DNA of 64,000 bases from Micromonospora cremea (GCF_900143515.1 NZ_FSQT01000001.1:1612001-1676000); one strand, 5' to 3'. Counted from the stretch's first letter, positions 52,032 through 62,328 are shown. Numbers and translations are program-made. Notes: generated by a model not told the origin, from the sequence alone.

Positions 52032-52441
52032 GGTGCCACCCCACGGCGCGATGATGACCTGCGCCGTGGGGCGGCCCGTACCATCCGGCCCGCCGGCCGT
52101 CGCGGTCGGCGGGCCGGCCCAGCGTGCGGCGGCTCACTTGAATGTGCCGGCCTTCGCCCGCACGGACATGCCTGCGTGCGAATCCCGTGCTTCAAAGACC
52201 TCCGCTTGGCTGTCCGCGACATCTCGCCTGAGCGACTACTCCCGCCTCACGAGCAACGCATCCACCCTCGGGGGCGGACAGCACCTCCGCTCGCGGCCCG
52301 CGACGCGGACACCGAACCCGCGCCTTATCGCCCCGTTACACACCGCTGCCACGCACTCAGACGGGCGCCCCCTTAGGGCCGGGCGCGGATCGCCTGCGTC
52401 ATGGCATCAGCCGACACCGGCATCCGGGTCGCGCAGGGACC
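52032..52441. other. 410-bp stretch without recognisable gene
   Basis: Between the DUF1062 gene and the transposon end. Short frames exist, but none has a family resemblance, a good ribosome site or consistent third-position bias. Composition remains GC-rich. Possibly decayed coding sequence. Confidence 0.5.
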
Positions 52442-52482
52442 GGGGCTGTCTCGCTAACGGTGTTTCCGGCGATCTTGGTTAG
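52442..52482. repeat. Tn3-type terminal inverted repeat
   Basis: Begins GGGGCTGTCTCGCTAACGG and ends CGATCTTGGTTAG, matching the GGGG-start, TTAG-end layout of 38-bp Tn3-family ends. The opposite-strand copy near 54650 keeps the inner part but has an altered outer end. Confidence 0.5.
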
Positions 52483-53102
52483 TAGGTTTCAGCGGCTGGG
52501 AAGCGGTCGCACTTCAACGCGGCCTGCTCGTTGGGGAAGTGGCCGCGGGCCTTGACTGCCCTGCGGTAGCGGGCATTCAACGACTCGATCGCGTTCGTGG
52601 AGCAGATGACGGTGCGGATTTCCAGGTCGTAGTCCAGGAACGGGATGAACTCTGCCCAGGCGTTGTCCCACAGCCGGATCACCGCCGGATACCGCCCGCC
52701 CCACTTCTCGGCCAGGTCGTCGAACGCCGCCCTGGCCGTGGTGGCGTTGACCGCGGTGTAGATCGGCTTGATGTCCCGCTTCAACTCGTCCCAGCACCTG
52801 CGGGAGGTCAACCGGAACGTGTTGCGGATCAGGTGAATGATGCAGGTCTGCACGACGGTCTGGGGCCACACGTTCGTCACCACCTCCGGCAGCCCTTTGA
52901 GGCCGTCGCAGACCAGGAAGAACACGTCCTTCACGCCCCGGTTGCGCAGGTCGGTCAGCACGCTCATCCAGAACTTCGCGCCCTCACCACCGGTGCCGGC
53001 CCACAGCCCGAGGATGTCCTTCTCACCGTCGAGGGTGACCCCGATCGCGGCGTAGAACGGCCGGTTCGCGACCTGTCCGTCGCGGACCTTGGCTCTGTCG
53101 CC
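52479..53102 (-). pseudogene. C-terminal half of IS256-family transposase
   Basis: About 207 codons in frame: AKVRDGQVANRPFYAAIGVT, LDGEKDILGLWAG (with a catalytic Asp region), VCDGLKGLPEVVTNVWPQTV, QTCIIHLIRNTFRLTSRR, and STNAIESLNARYRRAVKARG with the last acidic residue nearby. The first catalytic Asp lies in the missing segment or at the joint. The frame opens directly at an ISL3-type end, without its own start. Confidence 0.85.
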
Positions 53103-53117
53103 GGTTGTGTGAAGCGT

Positions 53118-53712
53118 TCAGTGCGCGAGTAGGACGCGTTTGCGGAGTAGGTCGAGGCCAGCGCGGCCGAACATCTGCCGTTTGATCATCTTGAGGCGGT
53201 TGATGTTGCCTTCGACCGGTCCGGAGCTGTGCGGCAGGGGCAGGCCGTTGCGGACGGCGCCGAGGTCGCGGCGTAGGTTGCGGGCGAACCCGGTCAGGGG
53301 CGTGAGGGTGTCGTGTTCGACGGCGGTAATCCATTCTTCGAGGCGGTCGCCGTGTCGGCCGGTCATCATGATCGCGAAGGCTCGCACGTGTTTGACCAGG
53401 CGGTTCAGGTCTCGGTCGCGGCTTCGAACGTCGCGTAGCTTGGCCGTGTCGCGGGGGTCGAGGTGGTCGGGATGAGTCATGATCCATGAGGTGATCTGGC
53501 GCACCGATGGTGGTTTCGGGCCGGGGTGCGGGGCGTGACCGAGCCCTTTGCGGAAGCGGCGTAGGTACCGCTGGACGGCGAGTTCCCCGCCGGGGTAGCC
53601 CTGCTGTTTGATCTCGCGGAACAGTTGGGTGGCGTTGCGTTCTCCGTCGTTCCAGCGCTGGTGCAGGTAGGCGATGTAGTCATCGACCAGGTGCGCGCGT
53701 TGCTCGGTGACC
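53118..53712 (-). pseudogene. C-terminal part of ISL3-family transposase with one terminal repeat
   Basis: The frame gives DDYIAYLHQRWNDGERNATQ, QQGYPGGELAVQRYLRRFRK, then HSSGPVEGNINRLKMIKRQM and FGRAGLDLLRKRVLLAH, the typical ISL3 ending. GGTTGTGTGAAGCGTTCA (53103-53120) directly after it resembles an ISL3 end. The N-terminal DNA-binding and DDE start are missing. Inserted within the IS256 transposase. Confidence 0.8.
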
Positions 53713-53717
53713 GGCGG

Positions 53718-53819
53718 TCAGCTCGGCGACGCTGGCGCGGTCTCCAGGACCGCCTTGGTCAACTGCTTGAGCAGCCCGTCCGGGCCGGTCAGCGACAGCC
53801 CTTGTTCCTTCCACCGCAT
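53718..53819 (-). pseudogene. N-terminal fragment of IS256-family transposase
   Basis: Thirty-three codons starting MRWKEQGLSLTGPDGLLKQL and continuing TKAVLETA, the usual beginning of actinobacterial IS256 transposases. It then runs into foreign sequence and stops. Same orientation as the C-terminal half at 52479-53102, consistent with one gene broken by the ISL3 insertion plus deletion. Confidence 0.65.
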
Positions 53820-54573
53820 ATACCTGCGCCGCGCCGGCGCCGATCGCCAGCACCTCACTCACCCGGGCCAGCGCCTTCGACATGGCCAGTCCGGAGTCGC
53901 TGCGCGGCGCCGTGCGCAGCCGCTCCAGCTCGGAGACCTTCTTGCCCTCGGGGACCTCCAGCAGGTCCCGCAACCGCAGCGGCAACTCGACGTCCGCGCC
54001 GGCCGCCGCCTGCGCCAAGCTCCGGTAAGCACGCTGGGCGGCTTCCTCCCGCACGCTCGATACCAGCCGGGCCAGCACGCTGACCCCTGGCAGCAGCACC
54101 CGCTCGCGCCGCAGCCACGCCCGTGTCTGCTCGAACAACGCCACCGCGCCCTCGGCATGGATCCAAGCCCGCGCGCCCATGAACTCCTCAAGCGACTCGC
54201 GCACCCCCGCGTCGCCGAAGTCGCGGTACCCGTACGCCGCCCGGATCTCCCACGAATGCTCGTACGCCGTCTGCTGCCGCTCGGTGTACCGCTTCACCAC
54301 CGACGGATCCGCGATCTCCAACTGGGTAGCCACGTACTCCACCGCTGACCACGGCACCTCCAGCGGATCCTCGGTCAGGAAATGCCCCAGGAATCGCACC
54401 GTTCCGACCTGCAAGCCAAGGCCGATCTTGTGATGATCGGCGCGCTTGTGCGCGATCAGATCCAACGCGGTGCCGTCGAGCAGGAAGAAGCCCTCCAGCT
54501 CTGAACGGCTCAGCTCACCGACGAACCGCTCGTACGCGGCCACCTGATCATCAGACAAGAACTCAACGGGCAC
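53820..54573 (-). pseudogene. N-terminal part of Tn3-family transposase (DUF4158)
   Basis: Starts at GTG 54573, PVEFLSDDQVAAYERFVGEL, followed by LGLQVGTVRFLGHFL, PSVVKRYTERQQTAYEHSWE, IRAAYGYRDFGDAG and RVLLPGVSVLARLVSSVREE. These are the DUF4158 N-terminal domain of Tn3 TnpA. The gene ends after about 250 of roughly 1000 codons, at KALARVSEVLAIGAGAAQV, where IS256 text begins. The catalytic DDE domain is gone. Confidence 0.85.
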
Positions 54574-54768
54574 AGCGCAACAACGTACGTCGATTCACTC
54601 CGCTGCGGCAGGCCTCTCACCAAGATCATTTCTACCGCTAACCGCTGTCCTGATCTTCATCAACCCCGGCCTCAAGGACCTTCCGGTGCCGGAAGATGGC
54701 TGGCTTGCATGTCTCCAGTGGCTGAGCCGTCATGTCGAGATTGACCCCGCCGCTTCTTACCGGCACTC

Positions 54769-55251
54769 CTACTCCCGCGGTGACTCCAAGGCTTCGGTGA
54801 GGCCGCGGATGCCGGCGCGGATGACCTCGCCGTACGGGTCGTCCGGGAGCTGCCCGGCGAAGCGCTGGGCCATGGCCAGGTGCTCCCGGGCCACGGTGGT
54901 GTTGCCCAGGCGCCGCTGAACGTCGGCGAGGTTGAGGTGCAGCGACGGCAGGAATCCCTGAACCTGCAGCGAGTGGTGGTACTGCCGGGCACGTTCGTCG
55001 GTGAGCTCGGAGACGGCGGCCAGGGCGCGCTCGTCCCAGCTCAGTTCGGCTTCGGCGGTGTCCTGCAGGTCGGCGAGGTAGTGCGCGAGCGTGCAGCGGT
55101 GGAAAGGGTCGCCGTCGGCGCCGATCTCGTCCCACAGCGCGGTGAGGGTGTCGCGGGCGCGAACCTGCTGCCCTGATCGGCCGAGCTGCACGGCGTCGAC
55201 GATGCGGGTCATGGTCGGGTCAGGCGTCGGCTGGTCGTCGTGGTCGTCCAT
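54769..55251 (-). CDS. tetratricopeptide-like hypothetical protein
   Basis: A 160-residue helical protein with spaced Ala/Leu/Tyr positions of TPR-like repeats (RDTLTALWDEIGADGDPF, AELSWDERALAAVSELTD, LNLADVQRRLGNTTVAREHL). No catalytic motif or membrane segment. Similar small proteins of unknown function are common in actinobacteria. ATG 55251 lacks a strong Shine-Dalgarno. It lies next to the transposon scar and may be cargo or a flanking resident gene. Confidence 0.65.
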   Translation of the reverse strand: MDDHDDQPTPDPTMTRIVDAVQLGRSGQQVRARDTLTALWDEIGADGDPFHRCTLAHYLADLQDTAEAELSWDERALAAVSELTDERARQYHHSLQVQGFLPSLHLNLADVQRRLGNTTVAREHLAMAQRFAGQLPDDPYGEVIRAGIRGLTEALESPRE

Positions 55252-55312
55252 GCCGGAAATGCTCGGGCCTCAACCCGGTCGAGGGTCAAACCGGCGCCGC
55301 ACGGCCATTATC

Positions 55313-55342
55313 GGTTTGCCGGTAACGATAATCCGGTAAACC
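55313..55342. promoter_or_regulatory. palindromic operator candidate upstream of the TPR-like gene
   Basis: GGTTTGCCGG and CCGGTAAACC are inverted repeats (one mismatch) around TAACGATAAT, an AT-rich centre, 62 bp before the TPR-like start. The surrounding 368-bp gap (55252-55619) has noticeably lower GC, a second palindrome GATGCA-N6-TGCATC (55400-55417), and a doubtful 74-codon frame at 55379-55603 without ribosome site. Confidence 0.45.
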
Positions 55343-55619
55343 ACCGCCACATAAGGGGCATACCGTGCACACATCATAATGACAGTTCTTGTGCGTAAGG
55401 ATGCAGAATGGTGCATCGGCGGCACGAACGCCGTACCAGCCCCGGGCCACTCCTCCGCGGACAACCGGCCACCGACTGCTGGCATGGCCACGTTCCGCCA
55501 TGCCAGCAGGCGGTGGATGTCCGGCGAGAACGCCGACCACTCCCAGTTTCTGGCCGACAGCGCCGCCGATCTGCTCGCCATCCCGCCACATATCGCGGGA
55601 TGACCACACGAAGGCGCAA

Positions 55620-57273
<1,654 letters not shown>

Positions 57274-57352
57274 GGGTCTCACCTCCTCGGGCGGTGTCAC
57301 AGTCGACTGCAAGCTACCAGCCCGATGCGATCCCGCCCATCCCTTTTCCCGC

Positions 57353-57733
57353 CACGTGATCGCGGCTTCCGAAACACGCGGCGCCGGCACCAAGCGCTTC
57401 CACCGCCGTGATGTCGGTGACCTCGACCTCGCCTACGAAAGCGTCGACCTGCTTTCCGAGCCCGGGCTCATCCTGACCCTCTACGCCGCCGAACCTGCCT
57501 CCCCGACCGCCCAGGCCTTCGACCTCCTGGCCTCCTGGGCAGCCGCCCAGACAACCGCTGACCGCGAGGGTTCACCGACAACCCCCGCGCCGGTCAGGGG
57601 AGCGGCAGGTCCGGGTCGCGGTGGGACGGGCAGGTTCCACCCTTGGCCGGGCGACCCCGGGCTCTCACGAGGGGTAGGAGACGTGGACCACGCTGACGAG
57701 CGAGCCAGGAATGAGGATCAGCTTCGCTTCTGA
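57353..57733 (+). pseudogene. C-terminal relic of an MmyB-type XRE regulator
   Basis: The frame reads GTKRFHRRDVGDLDLAYESV, then EPGLILTLYAAEPASPTAQA and FDLLASWAAAQ, which is the end of the MmyB-like ligand-binding domain of actinobacterial XRE regulators. The helix-turn-helix and most of the sensor domain are missing. After the conserved part the frame drifts into non-homologous Gly/Pro-rich text and overlaps the convergent DUF6338 gene. Confidence 0.65.
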
Positions 57734-58303
57734 GGCGGTGCGTGGACTGTCGCCCGGACCGGTCCACGCCAACGGGTGCTGGAGCACGATGTCGCGCCGG
57801 GCGGGATCCCGGTCGGTGGAGACGTACCGCAGCCGGCCCTCCACGAGCCGTCCGTCCGTCAGTTCGATCGCCAGGAACGGTTTGCGCCCCTGCGGGGAAC
57901 GGTCGGTGAGGGCCCGTACGGCAACTGTGCCCTCACGCATGCCCGCGCCCTGGCGTTGTGATGAGCGCTTGCCGGCGAGCGAGCCGGCGAGGGTGCTCAG
58001 CACGAGGCTCAGCGTCATGCTGAGCGCGGCGGACGCGACCCAGGACCACGGCCGGTCGCGGAAGTCCTCCGGTGTCGTCACGACTGTGTCCAGCGTGACC
58101 AGGGCCGGAATCAGCTCGCCCAGGGCTGCCGTGAGCACGAGACCCGCGACGGTGGTCAGGGCACCCACGCTGAAGAGTTCCACGACCTCGGTGGTCGATG
58201 ACCGGGCGTCCTTGGGGGAGAACCGACGGAACGCCTGGTGAAAGGCGAACCCGGGGGTCAGGGCGGCGAGCAGGAGCACCGCGGCGATGACGTTACCCGG
58301 CAT
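57665..58303 (-). CDS. DUF6338-like membrane protein, third gene of the CHAT operon
   Basis: A 212-residue protein with hydrophobic helices at about residues 3-20, 43-62 and 88-110, and a soluble C-terminal domain of beta character (FLAIELTDGRLVEGRLRYVS, AKLILIPGSLVSVVHV). The layout resembles DUF6338 proteins, whose function is unknown. ATG 58303 overlaps the 3' end of the 72-codon gene by 11 bp, tying it to the CHAT protease. It could be a membrane partner or target of that protease. Confidence 0.7.
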   Translation of the reverse strand: MPGNVIAAVLLLAALTPGFAFHQAFRRFSPKDARSSTTEVVELFSVGALTTVAGLVLTAALGELIPALVTLDTVVTTPEDFRDRPWSWVASAALSMTLSLVLSTLAGSLAGKRSSQRQGAGMREGTVAVRALTDRSPQGRKPFLAIELTDGRLVEGRLRYVSTDRDPARRDIVLQHPLAWTGPGDSPRTASEAKLILIPGSLVSVVHVSYPS

Positions 58304-58511
58304 TGGTTGCTTCCGGCTCGTCCGGAGTCTGCCGGGTCGCCGTACCGGACGGAGGTGGCCCGGTCACCGCCGGTGGTAGCTCGACGTCATCTGCGTCGAG
58401 GTCCTCCCAGACGTACTCCCGGTCGGCGAGACCGCCGAAGTCGTCGAAATCCACCGGGCCCGTCGACTCCGGTTCCTGCGGGGATCCCGCGCGGCCTTCC
58501 TTATGCGACAC
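58293..58511 (-). CDS. 72-residue acidic protein between CHAT and DUF6338 genes
   Basis: GTG 58511 lies inside the end of the CHAT gene (11-bp overlap), and the stop lies inside the start of the DUF6338 gene (11-bp overlap). The product (VSHKEGRAGSPQEPESTGPV, DFDDFGGLADREYVWEDLDA) is strongly acidic, Pro/Glu/Asp-rich and probably disordered, without membrane segment. No family recognised. It could be an adaptor, an inhibitor or a substrate of the protease. The tight overlaps argue that it is translated. Confidence 0.6.
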   Translation of the reverse strand: MSHKEGRAGSPQEPESTGPVDFDDFGGLADREYVWEDLDADDVELPPAVTGPPPSGTATRQTPDEPEATNAG

Positions 58512-61143
58512 TGCGCTGCTCCTGCTCGTCAGAGGTGGATTGGTACACGTCGGTGAACTGCGTCGTGATGCTGATGAGCCCTGCCCACAGCCAGGGCGGT
58601 ACCGGCCCGCGCTCGCGCCGCCAGCGACGCTGCGCCGCGCGCAGGGCGGAGGAAGCGGGCACACCGTCGGCGAGTAACCGGTAGAGGATCGCCAGGATCC
58701 CCGCGGTGGGATGGCTGTACACCGGGTTGGCTGTGGGGCCATCGGGCAAGGGGAAGATTCCACCGATCACCGTCTCGGCCCCGCGACAGAGGGCCGCCGT
58801 GGGAATGCCCAGCGGATCGGTGCCGTGGCGTTCGTCGAGTTCGGCGGAGAGGCAGGCGTTGATCATCAAGAGCTGCGGGAATCGCAGCGTCAGCATGCGG
58901 GCTGCCGACAGCACCGTGTGGCGGTCCAACTTGAGGGCGTGCGCCAGTCCGGGGCGGCTGTTGCCGTGGACGGACACCACGGCGAGGGCGAGCGGAGCGC
59001 TGGCAGGGTCGAGGGCGTTCAGGAAGGTGGTGGGCTGGATCGCGTACTCGATGTCCGCGCCGTACGCCGCGTCCAGAGCTGCCCGCTCGATGGCCAACCC
59101 TTCGCGGTGGACGCCAGCGAGATAGGCGAGGGCCCGCACCGGGGCGCCCGGTGGTGCCGTCGGCGCGGTTGCCGGTTCCGGGGGGTCCTCGACCAGGGAC
59201 AGGCTGGGCAGCATGGCGAGTACGGCACGGTCAGCCAGGTACCCCTCAGCGTGCCCCGGCTCCACCTTCACCGCGGCCCACGGCACCCGCCACAGGATCG
59301 AGTCGGGTATGAGCAGCAGCTTGGGCACCTCTCCGCCCGGGTCCTGTTGCGCCAGCAGCGTCACCAGGCCGGCCGGCAGCAGGAGCCCCGCCAGGTCGGT
59401 CCACGCGACGCTGTCGCCGTTGCGGAGATGGTGAAACCGTGGAGTCTTCCGCCAACCGGGTGCCTCGGCCCGAACGCCTTCGGCCGCACCGACAGCCGAC
59501 AGCGACTCCTCGTCGCTGCCCGGGTCCCGTCGGGGTTCCGCCTCCGGATCCGGTCCGACCGAAAGGTCCGCGAGCCCGGCGACTTCGCCTATCAGCCGCG
59601 CCTGCTGCGAGTCCACCGGATGCAGGAAGGGGCGTCGGGCGCCATCGGGCGCCGTCCACAGGCCCGCGACGTGCATCGTGTCCCCATCGATCAGCAACCG
59701 CGTCTGGAGTACGTGCGTCTGCCACCGCACCGCCCAGAACCCCGCGTCGGTGGTCGAGGCGGCCGTCCTGCCCTCCATGGAGCGCCGGAACCGGAGCGAC
59801 ACCAGGCCCTCGAGGCGCTCGTGGGACGCTGCGACATCCTGTCGGCCGGCGGCCGCGACGGTCGCGGCCTGCGGGCTCTCCTCCTGCATGCCGAGGGTCA
59901 GGGCTTCGGAGACGCTGCCCTCGCGCGTCGCGATGGCGGCCAGCACCTCGACGATGCCCTGCAGGCTGGTTTCACCCAGATCATCGGGCTCGTCGACGAG
60001 GAGTTCACCGCGCAGCATCTGGCGTAGCGCGGTCCGGTTCCCGAGATCCAGCAGCGTGGCGAAGCCGTCAATGGCTGCCACATCGCCACGCAGGTGGAGT
60101 GCGTAGGCGCATTCGAACGCCGAGACTTCGTCCTCGCTGTAGATGTCGACGAAGTACGCCTGGGCATTGCGCCATCCCCAACCCGCGCGCAGGTCGGCGA
60201 CGTCGTGCATCGTCCGCAGATACCAGCGCAGTGCCTCGTGACGATCGCCGTGTGCCTCGGCCACCTTGGCGAGGGCGACGAAATGGCGCAGCCGGTTGGG
60301 CAGCGTGGCATTCCCCCGCCGGTACGCGTCGGTGGCTTCGGTGACGAACCTGGTCGCGTCGTCGGTCCGGCCCTCGTGGAGCGCCCACCGGGCCAGCATG
60401 TCGCAGGCGATGCCGTGTTGAGCGTGGCACCGCCACCGGATCGCAAGCTCGCGGGCGGTCATCATGTGGCGGACCATGCGGGCCCCGTCGTCGTCGTTCA
60501 GCGCGATCACGGTGAGGAACAATTCCGTGCGGACCCGGCTCAGCCGGTACATCCGGCCGCCGCCGACCCGCACGGCTTCGGTGAGGGTCCGGTAGGCGTC
60601 GGCGTTGCTGCCTCGGATCAGCTGTATCTTGCCGAGCTTCTCCAGCGCCTCCGAGTGAGCTGCACGGTCCCAGCTCTGCCCGTGCACGGCGACGGCGATC
60701 TGCATCTCGTGCTCGGCCCTCTCCAGGTCCCCCTGGGCTTCCGCGATGGCGCCACGGACCATGGCGAACGCGGCAACCAGCAACGGTGCCCGTGTCATGG
60801 CCCGGGTGGCGGCGACATCGTCCAGGATCTCCACGGCAGCGGCGACGTCCCCCTGCTGAGCGATGGTCTCGGCGCGATGGACCCGGCCGTAGAGAGACCC
60901 CGCCTCGGGATCCTGCCTGAGCATCACGAACACATCGACGAGGCGGCGAATGCCGTCCCACAGTGCGACGAGGACCGTCACGCCGATCACGAGGGCGACG
61001 ATGAGCACCGCCAGCGCCGGCCACCGGCCGGCCCGGACGACGAGCGACAGCGAGTATCCGAGCAGGCCCGCGGCGAGAACCGTGCCCCACGCTGGAATGC
61101 GGGCCTTCGTCCGGGCGCTTCGTGGATCGCGGAAACCCATCAT
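58501..61143 (-). CDS. membrane-anchored CHAT-domain protease with helical repeats
   Basis: An 880-residue protein. Two hydrophobic helices near residues 18-34 and 39-58 anchor it. Residues 75-480 are TPR-like helical repeats (GDVAAAVEILDDVAATRAMT, GDLERAEHEMQIAVAVHGQS, EALEKLGKIQLIRGSNADAY). A 180-residue variable region follows, and residues 690-860 form a CHAT caspase-like domain. The dyad is His726 in AVVSVHGNS and Cys764 in LLMINACLSAE, with GAETVIGGIFPLPD after it. CHAT proteases elsewhere cut partner proteins on activation, as in type III-E CRISPR, gasdermin and other defence systems. ATG 61143; first of three overlapping genes. Confidence 0.85.
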   Translation of the reverse strand: MMGFRDPRSARTKARIPAWGTVLAAGLLGYSLSLVVRAGRWPALAVLIVALVIGVTVLVALWDGIRRLVDVFVMLRQDPEAGSLYGRVHRAETIAQQGDVAAAVEILDDVAATRAMTRAPLLVAAFAMVRGAIAEAQGDLERAEHEMQIAVAVHGQSWDRAAHSEALEKLGKIQLIRGSNADAYRTLTEAVRVGGGRMYRLSRVRTELFLTVIALNDDDGARMVRHMMTARELAIRWRCHAQHGIACDMLARWALHEGRTDDATRFVTEATDAYRRGNATLPNRLRHFVALAKVAEAHGDRHEALRWYLRTMHDVADLRAGWGWRNAQAYFVDIYSEDEVSAFECAYALHLRGDVAAIDGFATLLDLGNRTALRQMLRGELLVDEPDDLGETSLQGIVEVLAAIATREGSVSEALTLGMQEESPQAATVAAAGRQDVAASHERLEGLVSLRFRRSMEGRTAASTTDAGFWAVRWQTHVLQTRLLIDGDTMHVAGLWTAPDGARRPFLHPVDSQQARLIGEVAGLADLSVGPDPEAEPRRDPGSDEESLSAVGAAEGVRAEAPGWRKTPRFHHLRNGDSVAWTDLAGLLLPAGLVTLLAQQDPGGEVPKLLLIPDSILWRVPWAAVKVEPGHAEGYLADRAVLAMLPSLSLVEDPPEPATAPTAPPGAPVRALAYLAGVHREGLAIERAALDAAYGADIEYAIQPTTFLNALDPASAPLALAVVSVHGNSRPGLAHALKLDRHTVLSAARMLTLRFPQLLMINACLSAELDERHGTDPLGIPTAALCRGAETVIGGIFPLPDGPTANPVYSHPTAGILAILYRLLADGVPASSALRAAQRRWRRERGPVPPWLWAGLISITTQFTDVYQSTSDEQEQRSVA

Positions 61144-61203
61144 CACAACCGTCCCGTATAGAGGCCGGTCAGCATACGGCTCCGTTGACCGCGGTCGCTG
61201 TCT

Positions 61204-61215
61204 GTGTCCGGACAC
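61204..61215. promoter_or_regulatory. perfect palindrome between CHAT operon and Nudix gene
   Basis: GTGTCCGGACAC, a perfect 12-bp palindrome in the 131-bp divergent gap, 61 bp from the CHAT start and 60 bp from the Nudix start. This central position suits one regulator controlling both directions. Confidence 0.45.
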
Positions 61216-61274
61216 TCCGGGGGCCCGTTGTCGCGTACGGTGCGGCGGTCCGTTCGCCACCCCAAGGAGTCGAC

Positions 61275-61757
61275 GTGATCGCGCAGAGACTGAGAGTCGC
61301 CTCCTACGCGGTGTGCCTGCGCGATGGGCGTCTGCTGCTTGCCCGATGGGTCTCGCCCGACGGGTCTCGGCGTCATTGGACGCTGCCCGGTGGAGGGGTC
61401 GAGCACGCCGAGGACCCGTTCGACGCCGTCGTGCGGGAGGTGGCCGAGGAGACGGGTTACCAGGCGCAGGTGGAGCAGCTGCTCGGTGTGAACTCGCGAA
61501 CGCGGCACGTGGAGTGGGGCGATAGGGGCGCTGCCGAGCTGCACATGCTGGCCGTCTTCTACCGGGCCCGGATCATCGGTGGCGAGCTTCGACCTGAGAC
61601 GGGCGGCACGACGGACCTGGCCCAGTGGATGCCGATGACGCAGGTCGCGGCCGTGGAACGCTCCGTCGTCGTCGACATCGGGCTGGAGTTGCACCGCCGC
61701 ACCCCGCCCACCGGGCACGTGGAGCCGGTCCAGGTCACCCGACTCCTGCGGCACTGA
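61275..61757 (+). CDS. Nudix hydrolase
   Basis: A 160-residue protein. The Nudix box GGGVEHAEDPFDAVVREVAE followed by ETGY matches Gx5Ex7REUxEExGU with all metal-binding glutamates. It hydrolyses a nucleoside diphosphate linked to some group X; the substrate is unknown. GTG 61275 with AAGGAG eight bases upstream. Divergent from the CHAT operon, so it may be a co-regulated member or merely a neighbour. Confidence 0.9.
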   Translation: MIAQRLRVASYAVCLRDGRLLLARWVSPDGSRRHWTLPGGGVEHAEDPFDAVVREVAEETGYQAQVEQLLGVNSRTRHVEWGDRGAAELHMLAVFYRARIIGGELRPETGGTTDLAQWMPMTQVAAVERSVVVDIGLELHRRTPPTGHVEPVQVTRLLRH

Positions 61758-61790
61758 CGACACCGGCGACCTCGCGGCCACAGTGGAGGG

Positions 61791-62273
61791 CTACGAGCGG
61801 CCGTACGCGGCGCGCGCCTGGGCCACCTCGGCGGCCGCGCGCTCACGCCACCGGCGCTGGGCCTCCCGGTTGCACGCCCGGCAGACCCGGCGGTAGCGGC
61901 CCGTGGCGGCGTCCAACTCGCGGTCGTGGCCGTTGCGGCACTGCGGTGCCTGCGACCGGCTGCGGCAGGCCTCCGAGCGGCTGACCTGGCGCAGGTGCGT
62001 CGGCTCGATGCAGTCGGCGGCGCCACAGGTCTGGTCGACGTCGAGGGTGGGGTCGTAACCGCCGACCAGGACCACGAACGCGGCGATGTGCGCCCACGCC
62101 CGTCCGGCGACCTTCTGGTGGACGCCGCGTCGCCGCCCGTAGCCGTGGATGACGAGGCAGCCGTCGTCGGTGCGGTGCGAGCGTCCCAGCAGGTACGCGC
62201 GCAGCGACTCCTCGGTGTGGTACCGGGACAGACCCTTCACCGCGGCGAGCACGCCGTCACCGTACCCGTACAC
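61791..62273 (-). CDS. HNH-type zinc-finger protein
   Basis: A 160-residue protein. CLVIHGYGRRRG and WAHIAAFVVLVGG lead to TCGAADCIEPTHLRQVSRSE, the core CxxxxCxxPxHL of HNH endonucleases from phages and actinobacteria. A second zinc motif follows (CRNGHDRELDAATGRYRRVC and CRACNREAQRRWRER). It may be a DNA-nicking or homing-type endonuclease. GTG 62273 is a probable start, though GTG or ATG codons slightly inside are possible. Convergent with the Nudix gene. Confidence 0.7.
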   Translation of the reverse strand: MYGYGDGVLAAVKGLSRYHTEESLRAYLLGRSHRTDDGCLVIHGYGRRRGVHQKVAGRAWAHIAAFVVLVGGYDPTLDVDQTCGAADCIEPTHLRQVSRSEACRSRSQAPQCRNGHDRELDAATGRYRRVCRACNREAQRRWRERAAAEVAQARAAYGRS

Positions 62274-62328
62274 CGTTGCCGTCCTGCCGCGGCCGCGCCA
62301 CCTGCGGGCGCAGCCGCGGCGGCGGTCG

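Larger units (their letters stand above)
52442..54660 (-). mobile_element. nested transposon scar: Tn3 remnant containing IS256 and ISL3 pieces
   Basis: Read leftward: Tn3-family transposase N-terminus (54573 to about 53820), the first 33 codons of an IS256-type transposase (53819-53718), the C-terminal part of an ISL3-type transposase (about 53712-53118), then the C-terminal half of an IS256-type transposase (53102-52479). A Tn3-like terminal repeat is at 52442-52482. A partly matching inverted copy sharing GATCTTGGT-AG and TA-CGGT is near 54618-54650. All transposases are incomplete, so the element cannot move by itself. Confidence 0.65.

Noticed and set aside
55379..55603. 74-codon plus-strand ORF between the TPR gene and rox
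   Set aside because: No ribosome site, no recognisable family and atypical composition; mentioned only in the intergenic description.
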